Shown here piece after piece: positions 52,579 to 61,919 of a stretch of DNA of 64,000 bases; position 1 is the first letter of the stretch; every line of letters begins with the position of its first letter. The translations under genes and the position numbers were made by a program. The stretch comes from Bradyrhizobium sp. CSS354 (GTDB lineage: Bacteria > Pseudomonadota > Alphaproteobacteria > Rhizobiales > Xanthobacteraceae): contig NZ_JAACFU010000020.1 of NCBI RefSeq assembly GCF_029051725.1, forward strand, positions 1 through 64,000. Reading direction: 5' to 3'. Below the pieces are notes generated by a model that was not told the DNA's origin, made no database searches, and saw only the letters and a list, made by a program, of their open reading frames with translations.

Positions 52579-54314
52579 ATGGCAATCAACAACGTGGCCG
52601 ATCTGTTCGTGGCAACGCTCGAACAGGCCGGCGTCAAACGCATCTACGGCATCGTCGGCGATAGCCTGAATGCGCTGACCGAGCGCTGCGACGGCGCGGC
52701 ACGATCGAGTGGATCCATGTGCGGCACGAGGAGGTTGCGGCCTTCGCCGCTGCCGGGGAAGCGGAGATGACGGGCAGCCTTGCGGTGTGCGCGGGCTCGT
52801 GTGGTCCCGGCAATCTGCATCTGATCAACGGCCTGTTCGACGCCCATCGCAGCCGCGTTCCCGTGCTGGCGATCGCGGCGCAAATCCCGACCGCCGAGAT
52901 CGGCAGCGGCTATTTCCAGGAGACGCATCCGCAAAACCTGTTCCGCGAGTGCACCCATTATTGCGAGCTGGTCTCCGATCCGAGTCAGCTGCCTTACGTG
53001 CTGGAAAACGCCATTCGTGCGGCGGTGGGCATGCGCGGTGTTGCCGTCGTCGCCATGCCGGGCGACGTCGCGTTCCGCTCGCCACCCAAGCGTGCGCTGT
53101 CGACGGCGCGCGGCCTTGCGCTGTCGGCGCCGAAGGTGATGCCGCAGGCTGATGAGCTGAAAGCGCTTGCGGACCTCCTCAACGGCGCCGAGCGCATCAC
53201 CCTGTTCTGCGGCCGCGGCTGTGCCGGCGCGCATGCGCCGTTGATGCAGCTTGCGAAAGCCTTGAAGAGCCCGATCGTGCATGCGCTGGGCGGCAAGGAG
53301 CATGTCGAATACGACAATCCCTACGATGTCGGCATGACCGGCTTCATCGGATTCTCCTCGGGCTATGCCGCCATGCACGCCTGCGACGCGCTCGTGATGC
53401 TCGGCACGGATTTTCCCTACAAGCAGTTCTTCCCGACCGATGCGAAGATCGCGCAGATCGACATTCGTCCGGAAAATCTCGGGCGCCGCTGCAAGATCGA
53501 TCTCGGCCTCGTCGGCGAAGTCAAGCTCACCATCGAGGCGCTGCTGCCGCTGCTCAAGGCCAAGACGCAGCGCAGGCATCTCGACGATGCGATCGCGCAC
53601 TACAAGAAAGCACGCGACGGCCTGGACTCGCTCGCCAAGGGCACGCCGGGCAGCAAACCAATCCATCCGCAATACCTGGCCAAGGTCATCAGCGACCATG
53701 CCTCAGAGGATGCCGTGTTCACCGCCGATGTCGGCACGCCGACGGTGTGGGCCGCGCGCTATCTCGACATGAACGGCCGCCGCCGGCTGATCGGCTCGTT
53801 CGTGCACGGCTCGATGGCCAACGCCATGCCGCAGGCAATCGGCGCGCAGGCCGCGCAGCCCGGCCGCCAGGTGATCTCGCTCTCGGGCGACGGCGGCTTC
53901 ACCATGCTGATGGGCGACCTGATCACGCTGACGCAGATGAAGCTGCCGGTGAAGGTGGTCATCTTCAACAACGGCGTGCTCGGCTTCATCGCACTGGAGA
54001 TGAAGGCGGCCGGCTTCGTCGACACCAACGTCGATCTGGAAAACCCCGACTTCGCGGCGATGGCGCGCGCGATGGGTATCTTCGCAAGGCGCGTCGAGGA
54101 TCCCGGCGAGCTTCCAGGTGCGATGAAGGAGATGCTGGTTCACAACGGACCGGCGCTGCTCGACGTCGTCACCGCGAAGCAGGAGCTGTCGATGCCGCCG
54201 ACCATCACGCCCGAACAGATCAAGGGCTTCAGCCTCTGGGTCTTGCGCGCCGTGATGAACGGCCGCGGCGACGAGGTCGTCGATCTCGCCAAGACCAATC
54301 TGCTGCCGCGCTAA
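52579..54314 (+). pseudogene. poxB: Thiamine-diphosphate pyruvate oxidase/dehydrogenase (PoxB-like), frameshifted
   Basis: Frame one runs MAINNVADLFVATLEQAGVKRIYGIVGDSLNALTE to 52683, then breaks; from about 52684 the next frame continues naturally (ALRRRGTIEWIHVRHEEVAAFAAAGEAEMTGSLAVCAGS) to the stop at 54314. One missing G after 52683 restores a protein of about 578 residues. It is a ThDP enzyme: catalytic Glu in RHEEVAAF, FAD-type middle domain, ThDP motif GDGGF...NN near 435-465, and a C-terminal amphipathic helix (FSLWVLRAVMNGRGDEVV) like PoxB's membrane anchor. It likely oxidises pyruvate to acetate and CO2. The C-terminal stop overlaps the next gene (minus) by 4 bases. Confidence 0.82.
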
Positions 54315-54676
54315 CCCCGCTTGACCGACGGCACCGGCAGCCGCTCATGGCGGCGCTGGAAGCGTTGCCAGTGCAGGACGATCCCGATCAGCAGCGCCGG
54401 CACGAAGCCGAGCGTGATCAGGAAATGCGGCAGCTGCGCCGGCGAGATGAACGCAATGCCGATGTCGGAGATCAGCCAGAGCGCGGCGAACATCACGGCG
54501 AAATCGGTGCGCGGGCAGCGCAGATAGTAGAACACGGCGGTTATGACGACGGCGGGTCCGATGGCGATGCCGATCATCACCGTCGTCAGCTCCTTCGGTG
54601 TCAGCGCGTCGAGCACCATCGCTGCCAGCAGCCAGAGTGCGGCGAACATGGCGACGATGTCGAGCGGATGCCGCAA
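54311..54676 (-). CDS. Four-helix membrane hypothetical protein
   Basis: A 121-residue membrane protein with about four helices, in two similar halves (AMFAALWLLAAMVLDAL and VMFAALWLISDIGIAFI), suggesting internal duplication. Positively charged C-terminal tail (HWQRFQRRHERLPVPSVKRG) should be cytoplasmic. No catalytic motif. Convergent with the poxB-like gene, overlapping its stop by 4 bases. Function unknown. Confidence 0.75.
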   Translation of the reverse strand: MRHPLDIVAMFAALWLLAAMVLDALTPKELTTVMIGIAIGPAVVITAVFYYLRCPRTDFAVMFAALWLISDIGIAFISPAQLPHFLITLGFVPALLIGIVLHWQRFQRRHERLPVPSVKRG

Positions 54677-54743
54677 CCCAATACCTCTCGCGGGAACATG
54701 CTATCGTTGTGGCCCAGACCTTGGCCGTCAAGGGAAAATGCGC

Positions 54744-55652
54744 CTATTCCTCGTCGTTTCCGGGCGTCGGCCGCAGCATGAAATGGCCGAAGGCCGTGGC
54801 GATCGGCTTGTTCGCATCGTCCTGCCAGGCCCGCGCCTCGAACGCGACGATGCGCCGGCCCTGCTTCACGATCGAGACGTTGGCGAAGGTGTCGAGCGCG
54901 CGGCCGGAGCGCAGATAGTTGACGGTCAGTCCGATCGGCTTGGGCAGTGCGGCGGCGCCGAGCTCGCGCGCCACTCCGAAGATCGCGGTGGTCTCGAGGA
55001 AGGCGCCGGTCATGCCGCCATGGATCGCGGGCAGGATCGGATTGCCGATGATCTTTGGCGAGAACGGCATCGTCAGTGTGTCGTCGTCGTTGACGCGAAT
55101 GCCGAGGCAGCGCGCGAACGGGCTATTGGCGAACGGGCCTTCCGGATCGTCCGGCGCCTCCAGCGACGGAATGCCGGGCGAATCCATTCTGCGGTCCGCG
55201 AGCATGTTGGTGCGGTTGGCGCCGATCATGAAACAGGCGGTCGCGGTCGCCACCGGATCGTCCTCGGACTCCTGATAGGCGGTGGAGCGAACGAAGGCGA
55301 TCGAACGCGTGGTGCGGTAGCAGACCGAATGCGCCTTGATGTCGAGACCGGGCGTTGCCGGCTTCTGATAGTCGATGCGCAGATCGAGCGTTGCGATTGC
55401 GCTCGTGCCGTCCAGCGCGAGTTGCACCGCCATGCCGCAGCTCTCGTCCAGCATCGCGGTGACGACGCCGCCATGCAGGACGCCGGTCTCGGTGTCGCCG
55501 ACGAAGACGGGCCGGTAGGGCAGGCTGGACCAGGCCTCACGAGGTGCGAAGCGGTCGAGCTGAAGCCCGCTGATCTGGCCGTAATCGGAGCGGCGGCCCT
55601 TGATCGCCTCGGCGAGGTCCTCGAACGAAAGTGTGGTCGGTGAGCTGGACAT
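54744..55652 (-). CDS. Tandem hotdog-fold acyl-CoA thioesterase
   Basis: A 302-residue protein with two PaaI-type hotdog domains. The first (about 30-150) has VLHGGVVTAMLDESCGMAV; the second (about 180-290) has AIHGGMTGAFLETTAIFGV and INPVNYLRSG-like strand (PIGLTVNYLRSGRALDTFANVSIVKQGRRIVAFEARAW). The HGG motif positions carry the helix that binds the thioester. Two fused halves in one chain act as a pseudo-dimer. Substrate acyl-CoA is unknown; the acyl-CoA carboxylase and synthetase elsewhere in the window fit a shared acyl-CoA theme only loosely. Confidence 0.88.
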   Translation of the reverse strand: MSSSPTTLSFEDLAEAIKGRRSDYGQISGLQLDRFAPREAWSSLPYRPVFVGDTETGVLHGGVVTAMLDESCGMAVQLALDGTSAIATLDLRIDYQKPATPGLDIKAHSVCYRTTRSIAFVRSTAYQESEDDPVATATACFMIGANRTNMLADRRMDSPGIPSLEAPDDPEGPFANSPFARCLGIRVNDDDTLTMPFSPKIIGNPILPAIHGGMTGAFLETTAIFGVARELGAAALPKPIGLTVNYLRSGRALDTFANVSIVKQGRRIVAFEARAWQDDANKPIATAFGHFMLRPTPGNDEE

Positions 55653-55802
55653 GAGGACGTTCTAGACCAGCGGCGGGCGCGGCGCAAAACCCCGGATGCG
55701 CGTCCGGCGGCAGGCGTGCCGGGGGCGGTTTGGCCTCGACAGGGCGGGCCGAAGCAACGATGGTGGGCGCCTCGTTCGTTCGACTAGCCGCAAGGAGTGC
55801 CC

Positions 55803-56123
55803 ATGGCCGATCCCGAAATGCCCGCCACCAGCCAGGGGCCCGTCATCATTTCGACCTCGAGCTCGGAGCGGGCGCCAATCATCTATTTCGACGGCGCATC
55901 CTGCTTCGGACACCACAACGGCGCCATTCAGATCGAACTCGCCGCGAACCTCCTGATGCCGGTCGGCGCCGCCGTCAGGGTTGACGTCGTTCAGACCGCG
56001 CATCTGCGCTGCAGCGTGGCCGCCGCGCTGGCGCTGCGCGAAGCGCTCGAAAAGGCGCTGGCAATGTACCAGCAGGGCCAGCAGCAGACCCGGCCGGAGG
56101 AAATTCCGACGGTGAAGAACTGA
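55803..56123 (+). CDS. Conserved hypothetical protein
   Basis: A 106-residue soluble protein. AAGGAG stands 7 bases before the ATG at 55803. Sequence: PVIISTSSSERAPIIYFDGASCFGHHNGAIQIELAANLLMPVGAAVRVDVVQTAHLRCSVAAALALREALEKALAMYQQG. Beta-rich first half, helical end. The DUF-type pattern is common in rhizobia (recollection) with unknown role. No transmembrane segment, no signal peptide. Confidence 0.78.
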   Translation: MADPEMPATSQGPVIISTSSSERAPIIYFDGASCFGHHNGAIQIELAANLLMPVGAAVRVDVVQTAHLRCSVAAALALREALEKALAMYQQGQQQTRPEEIPTVKN

Positions 56124-56160
56124 GGCCGTTAGCGGATCGCAGTTAATGCGATCAACGCGC

Positions 56161-57630
56161 TCAGCTCACATGCACCTTCGGCTTCCTGCCGTCGTTCCAC
56201 TTGCCGTCGATCGCGCGCTCGATCTGGGCGGCGAGTTGCAGCAGGAGGCCGTCATTGGCCTGTTTCGCAATCGCCTGGATGCCGAGCGGCAGGCCGTGGT
56301 CCTGCGTCGCCATCGGCATCGAGATCGCGGGCATGCCGCAGAGATTGGCGAGCGGCGTGAAGGCGAAGAAGCGCCAGAGATTGCCGAACCAGTCGAGCAC
56401 GTCGGGGTTGTCGGAGATGGTGAGATATTCCCGGGTGCCGACCTTCGGCGTCGGCAGCGCGGTGATCGGCGTCAGGATCACGTCCCACTGCTCGAAGAAG
56501 GCGCCGAAGGCGCGCGAGGTCGTGTTGAACACGCCTTGCATCTTCGCCCGCTCCGCGAAGCTCGTATGCCGGCCGGCTTCCCAGATCCTAATATTCATGG
56601 GCTCGATGAGGTCTTCCGGGGGGCGTTCCAGCCCGCGCGCGGCGAGCATGTTGGAGATCACCACGGCAAAATTCGAGATATAGCAGATGGTCTGCGCCTC
56701 GAACGCGGCGCGGAAGTCGAGCTCGGGCAGGCCGTAATCGACGTGATGGCCGAGGCCTTCGAGGAAGCGACCGGCTTTCGCCAGCTCGGCCGCGATCTCA
56801 GGCGTCGCGGTGTAGTCGCCCCAGGTGTGTGACAGCGCGATGCGAAGCTTTGAAGGGTCGCGCTTGATCATCTCGGAATAAGGCTGCGCCGTGGTCCAGA
56901 ACGGCATGAACTCGCCGGGCGCTGCTCCCCTTGCATGATCGACGAAGGCGGCGGTGTCGCGCACCGAGCGCGACTGGCAGCCCTGGATCGAGACGAGGCC
57001 GGTGAGATCGGACATGTGCGGTGCGAGCGAGAACACGCCGCGCGAGACCTTCAGCCCGATATTGCCGTTGACCCCGGCGGGGATGCGGATCGAGCCGCCG
57101 CCGTCGGTCGCATGTGCGATCGGCACCACGCCGGCGGCAACCATTGCGGCGCTGCCTGCCGACGAGCCGCAGGTAGTGTAATCGGTATCCCAGGGATTGC
57201 GCGTGACATAGACGGCCGGATTGTCGGCCGAACTGCAGACGCCGAATTCCGGCGTCGTGGTGCGTCCGATCAGGTTCAGTCCGGCTTGGCGGAATTTGCC
57301 GGTCAGGAACGTGTCGGCGCTGGCGCGATTGCCGCGCATCAACAGCGAGCCCATCTCCTGGAGCCGGCCCTTCATGGTCGGGCCGAGGTCCTTCATCAGG
57401 AAGGGCAGGCCGGCGAACGGGCCGGCGACATTGGCGCCGTCCTTGGCCGGATCGGCGATCACGTCGTCGAACAGCTCGACCACGCCCGACAGTGCCGGAT
57501 TGAGCTTGGCAACACCTGCAGCGGCCTGGCGCGCCAACTCCTTTGCCGTGAGCTCGCCCTTGCGGACGCGCGCGGCCAGCCCCACGCCGTCGTGCTGCGC
57601 CCATTCGTTCCAGCTCATCGGAAAAGTCAT
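56161..57630 (-). CDS. Amidase-signature family amidase
   Basis: A 489-residue amidase of the amidase-signature family. The Ser-cisSer-Lys triad is visible: Lys in PFLMKDLG, Ser in TTCGSSAGSAAMVAAG and Ser in TDGGGSIRIPA. Normal length. It hydrolyses an amide such as an aryl, acyl or urea-type amide; substrate unknown. It lies 124 bases downstream of the ring-opening amidohydrolase on the same strand, so the two may act in one nitrogen-release pathway. ATG 57630 chosen over upstream TTG. The shared 13-mer lies 42 bases upstream of this start. Confidence 0.9.
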   Translation of the reverse strand: MTFPMSWNEWAQHDGVGLAARVRKGELTAKELARQAAAGVAKLNPALSGVVELFDDVIADPAKDGANVAGPFAGLPFLMKDLGPTMKGRLQEMGSLLMRGNRASADTFLTGKFRQAGLNLIGRTTTPEFGVCSSADNPAVYVTRNPWDTDYTTCGSSAGSAAMVAAGVVPIAHATDGGGSIRIPAGVNGNIGLKVSRGVFSLAPHMSDLTGLVSIQGCQSRSVRDTAAFVDHARGAAPGEFMPFWTTAQPYSEMIKRDPSKLRIALSHTWGDYTATPEIAAELAKAGRFLEGLGHHVDYGLPELDFRAAFEAQTICYISNFAVVISNMLAARGLERPPEDLIEPMNIRIWEAGRHTSFAERAKMQGVFNTTSRAFGAFFEQWDVILTPITALPTPKVGTREYLTISDNPDVLDWFGNLWRFFAFTPLANLCGMPAISMPMATQDHGLPLGIQAIAKQANDGLLLQLAAQIERAIDGKWNDGRKPKVHVS

Positions 57631-57671
57631 GCGATCCAACCCTCTTCATGCGGCGCCACCTTAGTTTCGCA

Positions 57672-57684
57672 CGGGAACACTTTA
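57672..57684 (-). promoter_or_regulatory. 13-bp motif shared by LLM and amidase genes, copy 2
   Basis: TAAAGTGTTCCCG on the minus strand, 42 bases before the amidase ATG. Identical to 50752-50764. Further upstream a TTG precedes both copies at similar spacing. Role not established. Confidence 0.4.
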
Positions 57685-57754
57685 ATCAACTGAGCGGCGC
57701 GAAGGGCAGGGTTGCGCCGGATGGAGAGGTAAGCCCGCATTGCATGCGTACGCA

Positions 57755-58867
57755 TCAATTCGAGAGCTTAGCGATCACCGCGACCGGGCCGCCGCCGGCG
57801 GGGCCCTGGTGCTCGGCGCCGCCGGAGACATAGACCGCCCCGGTGCCGGCGAGGCCGGCAATCAGGCCGCCGACGGCAGCCCGGGCGTGCCGTGTCGAGC
57901 TGATATCGGTATCTTCCAGCATGGTGTGTCGGAAGCCGCGCACGCTGCCATCAGGCGAGGCCTCGGCCTTGGCGAAGACGTTGACGAGCTCGCGGCCGGT
58001 CGTCGTCTGCGGCGCGGCACCGAGCCCAACGCTCTCCAGCGCCGCAAGCACCGCGGCGGCGTCGATCGCATCGCTCATTACGGCATGCCCGATCTCGAAT
58101 TCGCTCGTCGAGGACATAGCGTTGCCGAGCACGATGACCACGTTGTGCATCAGCTCGATTCCGGACGATGTCGAGGCGACGTTCGAGAACAGATCGTAGC
58201 GTCGCAGCACGTCCTCGCCGCGAATGTCGGTTGCGATCTCGCCGAGCGCGACTGCAACGCCGAGCGCGGAGGCGCCGCGGGAATAGGCCATCGAACTGTA
58301 GGCGCTGGTCGTCACCGTCTTGTTGCCGCGCGCATTCGCTGCCGCAACGCGCTCACTGGTGAGCAGCGGGCACTTGATCTGCACGAAGTGGACGTCGGCG
58401 GGATCGGCGATGCCGGCATCCTCCGTCGCGGCCTTCACGGCGTCGGCTGTCTCCATGATCTGAGCGGAGCGGCCGAGTTCTTCCGGGAGAAAATCCCGCG
58501 TGTGCGCCATGCCGATGCTCAGGCGCTTGCCGGCGGTGCCTGCCGGGCGCTGCAGAACGTCGCGGCGCGTGAACACGGTGATGTGCGGGCTCAGCACGCC
58601 CTCGGTGCCGCCGGACATCACGAAAGCGATGCGCTGCTCGACCTCCTGCGGCGAGAGCCCGAGCTGCGGCGCCAGCGCCGTGCACAGCGCGGCAACGGCA
58701 TATTCCCGGGTAAAGTCGTTGACGCCGCCATTGCCTTCGGTCTTGCCGAGGATGGCCAGGATGGATGTCGGATCGATCGCGCCGGAGCCGATCATGCTGA
58801 TCAATCCGGAGACGTCGCCGGGGCCGTGGGTGGCGACCTTGAAGACGCCGACCGATGTCGTCCGCAT
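57755..58867 (-). CDS. Ring-opening amidohydrolase (cyanuric acid/barbiturate hydrolase family)
   Basis: A 370-residue member of the cyanuric acid hydrolase/barbiturase family (AtzD/TrzD/Bar). The protein is built of three similar repeats with Ser-Lys pairs; blocks are VMSGGTEGVLSPHITVFTRRD, VQIKCPLLT, SSMAYSRGASALGVAVALGE, GNAMSSTSEFEIGHAVMSDAIDAAAV and VYVSGGAEHQGPAGGGPVAVI. It opens cyanuric acid or barbituric acid rings. Start ATG 58867 has GAGGA 6 bases upstream. An amidase follows, but typical AtzE/AtzF partners are not seen. Exact substrate is undecided. Confidence 0.9.
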   Translation of the reverse strand: MRTTSVGVFKVATHGPGDVSGLISMIGSGAIDPTSILAILGKTEGNGGVNDFTREYAVAALCTALAPQLGLSPQEVEQRIAFVMSGGTEGVLSPHITVFTRRDVLQRPAGTAGKRLSIGMAHTRDFLPEELGRSAQIMETADAVKAATEDAGIADPADVHFVQIKCPLLTSERVAAANARGNKTVTTSAYSSMAYSRGASALGVAVALGEIATDIRGEDVLRRYDLFSNVASTSSGIELMHNVVIVLGNAMSSTSEFEIGHAVMSDAIDAAAVLAALESVGLGAAPQTTTGRELVNVFAKAEASPDGSVRGFRHTMLEDTDISSTRHARAAVGGLIAGLAGTGAVYVSGGAEHQGPAGGGPVAVIAKLSN

Positions 58868-59265
58868 GATAGTCCTCACATGGGGTTCAGGAGCCCGACG
58901 GACAAAACAGCCGCTGAACGAGGGTGTCTGTCAAGGTGTCGAGGCAATCTCCACCGTCGTCCTGGCGAAAGCCAGGACCCATTACCCCAGGGGAGTTTGG
59001 CGAAGGCTCGTCGTTCGGTACGCCTACCGCCCACAATCGATGAATCACGCGGTATGGGTCCAGGCTTTCGCCAGGACGACAGCAGGATGTGGGTCGTCTT
59101 CCCACGCTCCCACGATTGTGGCGAGATCGCATCGGCCCGACAAAAAATCCCTTGTCGACGGCCGCTCGCCGCACCTTGATGAATCAACCCCGATTGGTCC
59201 ATAAGCGGCGTCCCGCAGCCGGTGGTTCGCCTCCGCGATGCGTGCTTGGATAGAGGGGTTCTCGC
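58868..59265. other. 398-bp divergent intergenic region
   Basis: It contains palindromic element copy 3 (58955-59080) and the tex promoter region; no gene recognised. A ribosome-like GAGGGG precedes the tex GTG. Confidence 0.55.
58955..59080. repeat. Intergenic palindromic element (CGTCGTCCTGGCG family), copy 3
   Basis: Left arm CGTCGTCCTGGCGAAAGCCAG and right arm CAGGCTTTCGCCAGGACGAC pair over most of their length. Same family as 26882-27018 and 34900-35022. Confidence 0.85.
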
Positions 59266-61605
59266 GTGGCAAATATCAACCAGAAAATTGCGCAGGAGCT
59301 TGGGGTTCGGGCGGAGCAGGTCGAGGCGACAGTGGCGCTGCTCGACGGCGGCGCCACGGTTCCCTTCATCGCCCGCTACCGCAAGGAGGCGACCGGTGCG
59401 CTCGACGACGCGCAATTGCGCACGCTGGAGGAGCGCCTGGGTTACCTGCGCGAGCTCGAGGACCGCCGCAAGGCCATCCTCGAATCGGTCCGCGAGCAGG
59501 GCAAGCTCGATGCGGCGCTCGAAGCCTCCATTCTCGCCGCCGACAGCAAGGCACGCCTCGAAGACATCTATCTGCCGTTCAAGCCGAAGCGCCGCACCAA
59601 GGCCGAGATCGCCAAGGAAGCCGGCCTCGAGCCGCTCGCCAATCAGCTCATGGCCGAGCCCACCAACGATCCGAAGGTCGTCGCCGAAGCCTTCGTCAAT
59701 GCCGAGAAGGGCGTTGCCGATGCCGCTGCGGCGCTCGACGGCGCCCGCGCCATTCTGGTCGAGCGTTTCGACGAAGACGCCGACCTGATCGGTGCGCTTC
59801 GCGAGGAGGTGTGGACCAATGCGCGCATGGCCTCCAAGGTGCGCGACGGCAAGAAAACCGAGGGCGAAAAGTTTGCCGACTATTTCGAGTTCTCCGAGCC
59901 GCTGACGAAGCTGCCCTCGCACCGGATTCTTGCGATGTTCCGCGGCGAGAAGGAAGAGATCCTCGATCTCCAGATCCAGGCCGAGACCGAAGCATCGCCG
60001 CCGGGCGTGCCGAGCGTGTATGAGCTGAAGATCATGAAGCGGTTTGGCATCGCCGACCTCAAGCGCGCCGGCGACCGCTGGATGATAGACACCGTGCGCT
60101 GGGCCTGGCGCACCAAGATCCAGGTGCATCTCAACATCGACCTGCGCATGCGGCTGTGGAATGCGGCCGAGACCGAGGCTGTGCGCGTGTTCGCCTCGAA
60201 CCTGCGCGACCTGCTGCTCGCGGCGCCCGCCGGCACCCGCGTCACCATGGGGCTCGATCCCGGCTTCCGCACCGGCGTCAAGGTCGCCGTCACCGACGCA
60301 ACCGGCAAGGTGGTGGATACCGCCGTGATCTATCCGCACGAGCCGCAGCGGCAGTGGAACGAGGCGCTTGCGATCCTCGGCAAGCTCGCGCTGAAGCACC
60401 GCGTCGAGCTGATCGCGATCGGTAACGGCACCGCCTCGCGCGAGACCGACAAGCTCGCGGCCGACCTCGTCAAGGGCCTGCCCGATTTGAAGATGACCAA
60501 GATCGTGGTGTCGGAAGCCGGCGCGTCGGTTTATTCGGCCTCGGCATTCGCCTCGGAGGAATTGCCGGGCCTCGACGTCACCCTGCGCGGCGCCGTCTCC
60601 ATCGCGCGGCGGCTCCAGGATCCCCTCGCTGAGCTGGTCAAGATCGAACCCAAGGCGATCGGCGTCGGCCAGTACCAGCACGACCTCGGCCAGGCCAAGC
60701 TCGCGAAATCGCTCGACGCCGTGGTCGAAGACTGCGTGAACGCCGTTGGCGTCGACGTCAACACGGCGTCGGCTCCGCTGCTTGCGCGCGTGTCGGGCGT
60801 CGGCTCCGGCCTTGCCTCCAGCATCGTGGCCCACCGCGACGCCAACGGTCCGTTCAAGTCGCGCAAGGCGCTGAAGGACGTGCCGCGGCTCGGCCCCAAG
60901 GCGTTCGAGCAGTGTGCCGGCTTCCTGCGCATCCTCGGCGGCGAGGACCCGCTCGACGCCTCCGGCGTGCATCCGGAAGCCTATCCGGTGGTGCGCCGGA
61001 TTCTCAGCGCCACCAAGAGCGACATCAAGGCGTTGATCGGCAGCAGCGACATCGTTCGCACGCTGAGGCCGAAAGACTTCGTGGACGAGACGTTTGGTCT
61101 GCCGACCGTCACCGACATCCTGCGCGAGCTCGAGAAGCCCGGCCGCGACCCGCGGCCGGCGTTCAAGGCCGCGGTGTTCATGGACGGCGTCGAGGAGATC
61201 AAGCACCTCAAGAAGGGCATGATCCTCGAGGGTACCGTTACGAACGTCGCCGCGTTCGGCGCCTTCGTCGACATCGGCGTGCACCAGGACGGCCTCGTGC
61301 ACATCTCGGCGATGTCCAGGACCTACATCAAGGATCCGCGCGAGGTGGTGAAGCCCGGCGACATCGTCAAGGTGAAGGTGCTGGACTTCGAGGTCGCGCG
61401 CAAGCGCATCTCGCTGACGCTGCGGCTCGACGACGAGGTCGGCGCCAAGAAGGAAGCGCCCGGCATGCAGCGGGACAACAGCTCACGCAACCCGTCCCGC
61501 ATGACTTCGTCGGCCCCGCGCCAGCAGGAATCTTCCGGTGGCGGCGGCGCCCTCGCCGAAGCGCTGCGCCGCGCGGCCGAGAAGAACGGCGGCAAGCGGG
61601 CGTAG
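59266..61605 (+). CDS. tex: Tex-family transcription accessory/RNA-binding protein
   Basis: A 779-residue Tex protein. N-terminal helical region (ELGVRAEQVEATVALLDGGATVPFIARYRKEATGALDDAQLRTLEERL), a YqgF/RNase H-like domain near 325-450 (GLDPGFRTGVKVAVTD, IGNGTASRETDKL), helix-hairpin-helix (VNTASAPLLARVSGVGSGLASSIV) and a C-terminal S1 RNA-binding domain (about 648-726). It acts in the cytoplasm on transcription or RNA and tolerates stress. GTG start at 59266. The Gly/Ser-rich tail after the S1 domain is usual. Gene stands alone. Confidence 0.95.
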   Translation: MANINQKIAQELGVRAEQVEATVALLDGGATVPFIARYRKEATGALDDAQLRTLEERLGYLRELEDRRKAILESVREQGKLDAALEASILAADSKARLEDIYLPFKPKRRTKAEIAKEAGLEPLANQLMAEPTNDPKVVAEAFVNAEKGVADAAAALDGARAILVERFDEDADLIGALREEVWTNARMASKVRDGKKTEGEKFADYFEFSEPLTKLPSHRILAMFRGEKEEILDLQIQAETEASPPGVPSVYELKIMKRFGIADLKRAGDRWMIDTVRWAWRTKIQVHLNIDLRMRLWNAAETEAVRVFASNLRDLLLAAPAGTRVTMGLDPGFRTGVKVAVTDATGKVVDTAVIYPHEPQRQWNEALAILGKLALKHRVELIAIGNGTASRETDKLAADLVKGLPDLKMTKIVVSEAGASVYSASAFASEELPGLDVTLRGAVSIARRLQDPLAELVKIEPKAIGVGQYQHDLGQAKLAKSLDAVVEDCVNAVGVDVNTASAPLLARVSGVGSGLASSIVAHRDANGPFKSRKALKDVPRLGPKAFEQCAGFLRILGGEDPLDASGVHPEAYPVVRRILSATKSDIKALIGSSDIVRTLRPKDFVDETFGLPTVTDILRELEKPGRDPRPAFKAAVFMDGVEEIKHLKKGMILEGTVTNVAAFGAFVDIGVHQDGLVHISAMSRTYIKDPREVVKPGDIVKVKVLDFEVARKRISLTLRLDDEVGAKKEAPGMQRDNSSRNPSRMTSSAPRQQESSGGGGALAEALRRAAEKNGGKRA

Positions 61606-61919
61606 GTACTTAAGCCCTCCCCGCTCTTCTGCGGGGAGAGGTCGGATCGTCTCCGTACGTTGAGCTGCTCAACAACCGGAGAGTTCTCTCCACGTCGTCA
61701 TTGCGAGCGCAGCGAAGCAATCCAGACTGCCTCCGCCCGGACAGTCTGGATTGCTTCGTCGCAAGGGCTCCTCGCAATGACGAGGAGAGAGCGCGGGTCC
61801 GCCTCCCTGACACCCGCGTCAGAATCTGGCGCGTTTGTAAGTTGAAGGTGCCGGTCCCTTGCTTTCATCTGAGCCTCCTCGCGCGGCAGGTATCGCCGCG
61901 CAGCACGGAGGACGCTTCG
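61606..61919. other. 314-bp intergenic region
   Basis: It holds the degenerate palindrome at 61696-61782 and a short fragment of the CTCCCCGC-type repeat near 61617-61645. No protein frame is convincing. GGAGG before the next ATG belongs to the Gly-rich gene. Confidence 0.55.
61696..61782. repeat. Intergenic inverted repeat (CGTCATTGCGAGC family), copy 2
   Basis: Left arm CGTCATTGCGAGCGCAGCG...CAATCCAGACTG and right arm CAGTCTGGATTGCTTCG...CTCGCAATGACG. The right arm carries an extra segment GCAAGGGCTC compared with the perfect copy at 24036-24113. Confidence 0.82.

Noticed and set aside
58876..61302. 808-residue open frame antisense to tex
   Set aside because: Tex on the plus strand has complete domains; the minus frame shows only mirror-frame composition.
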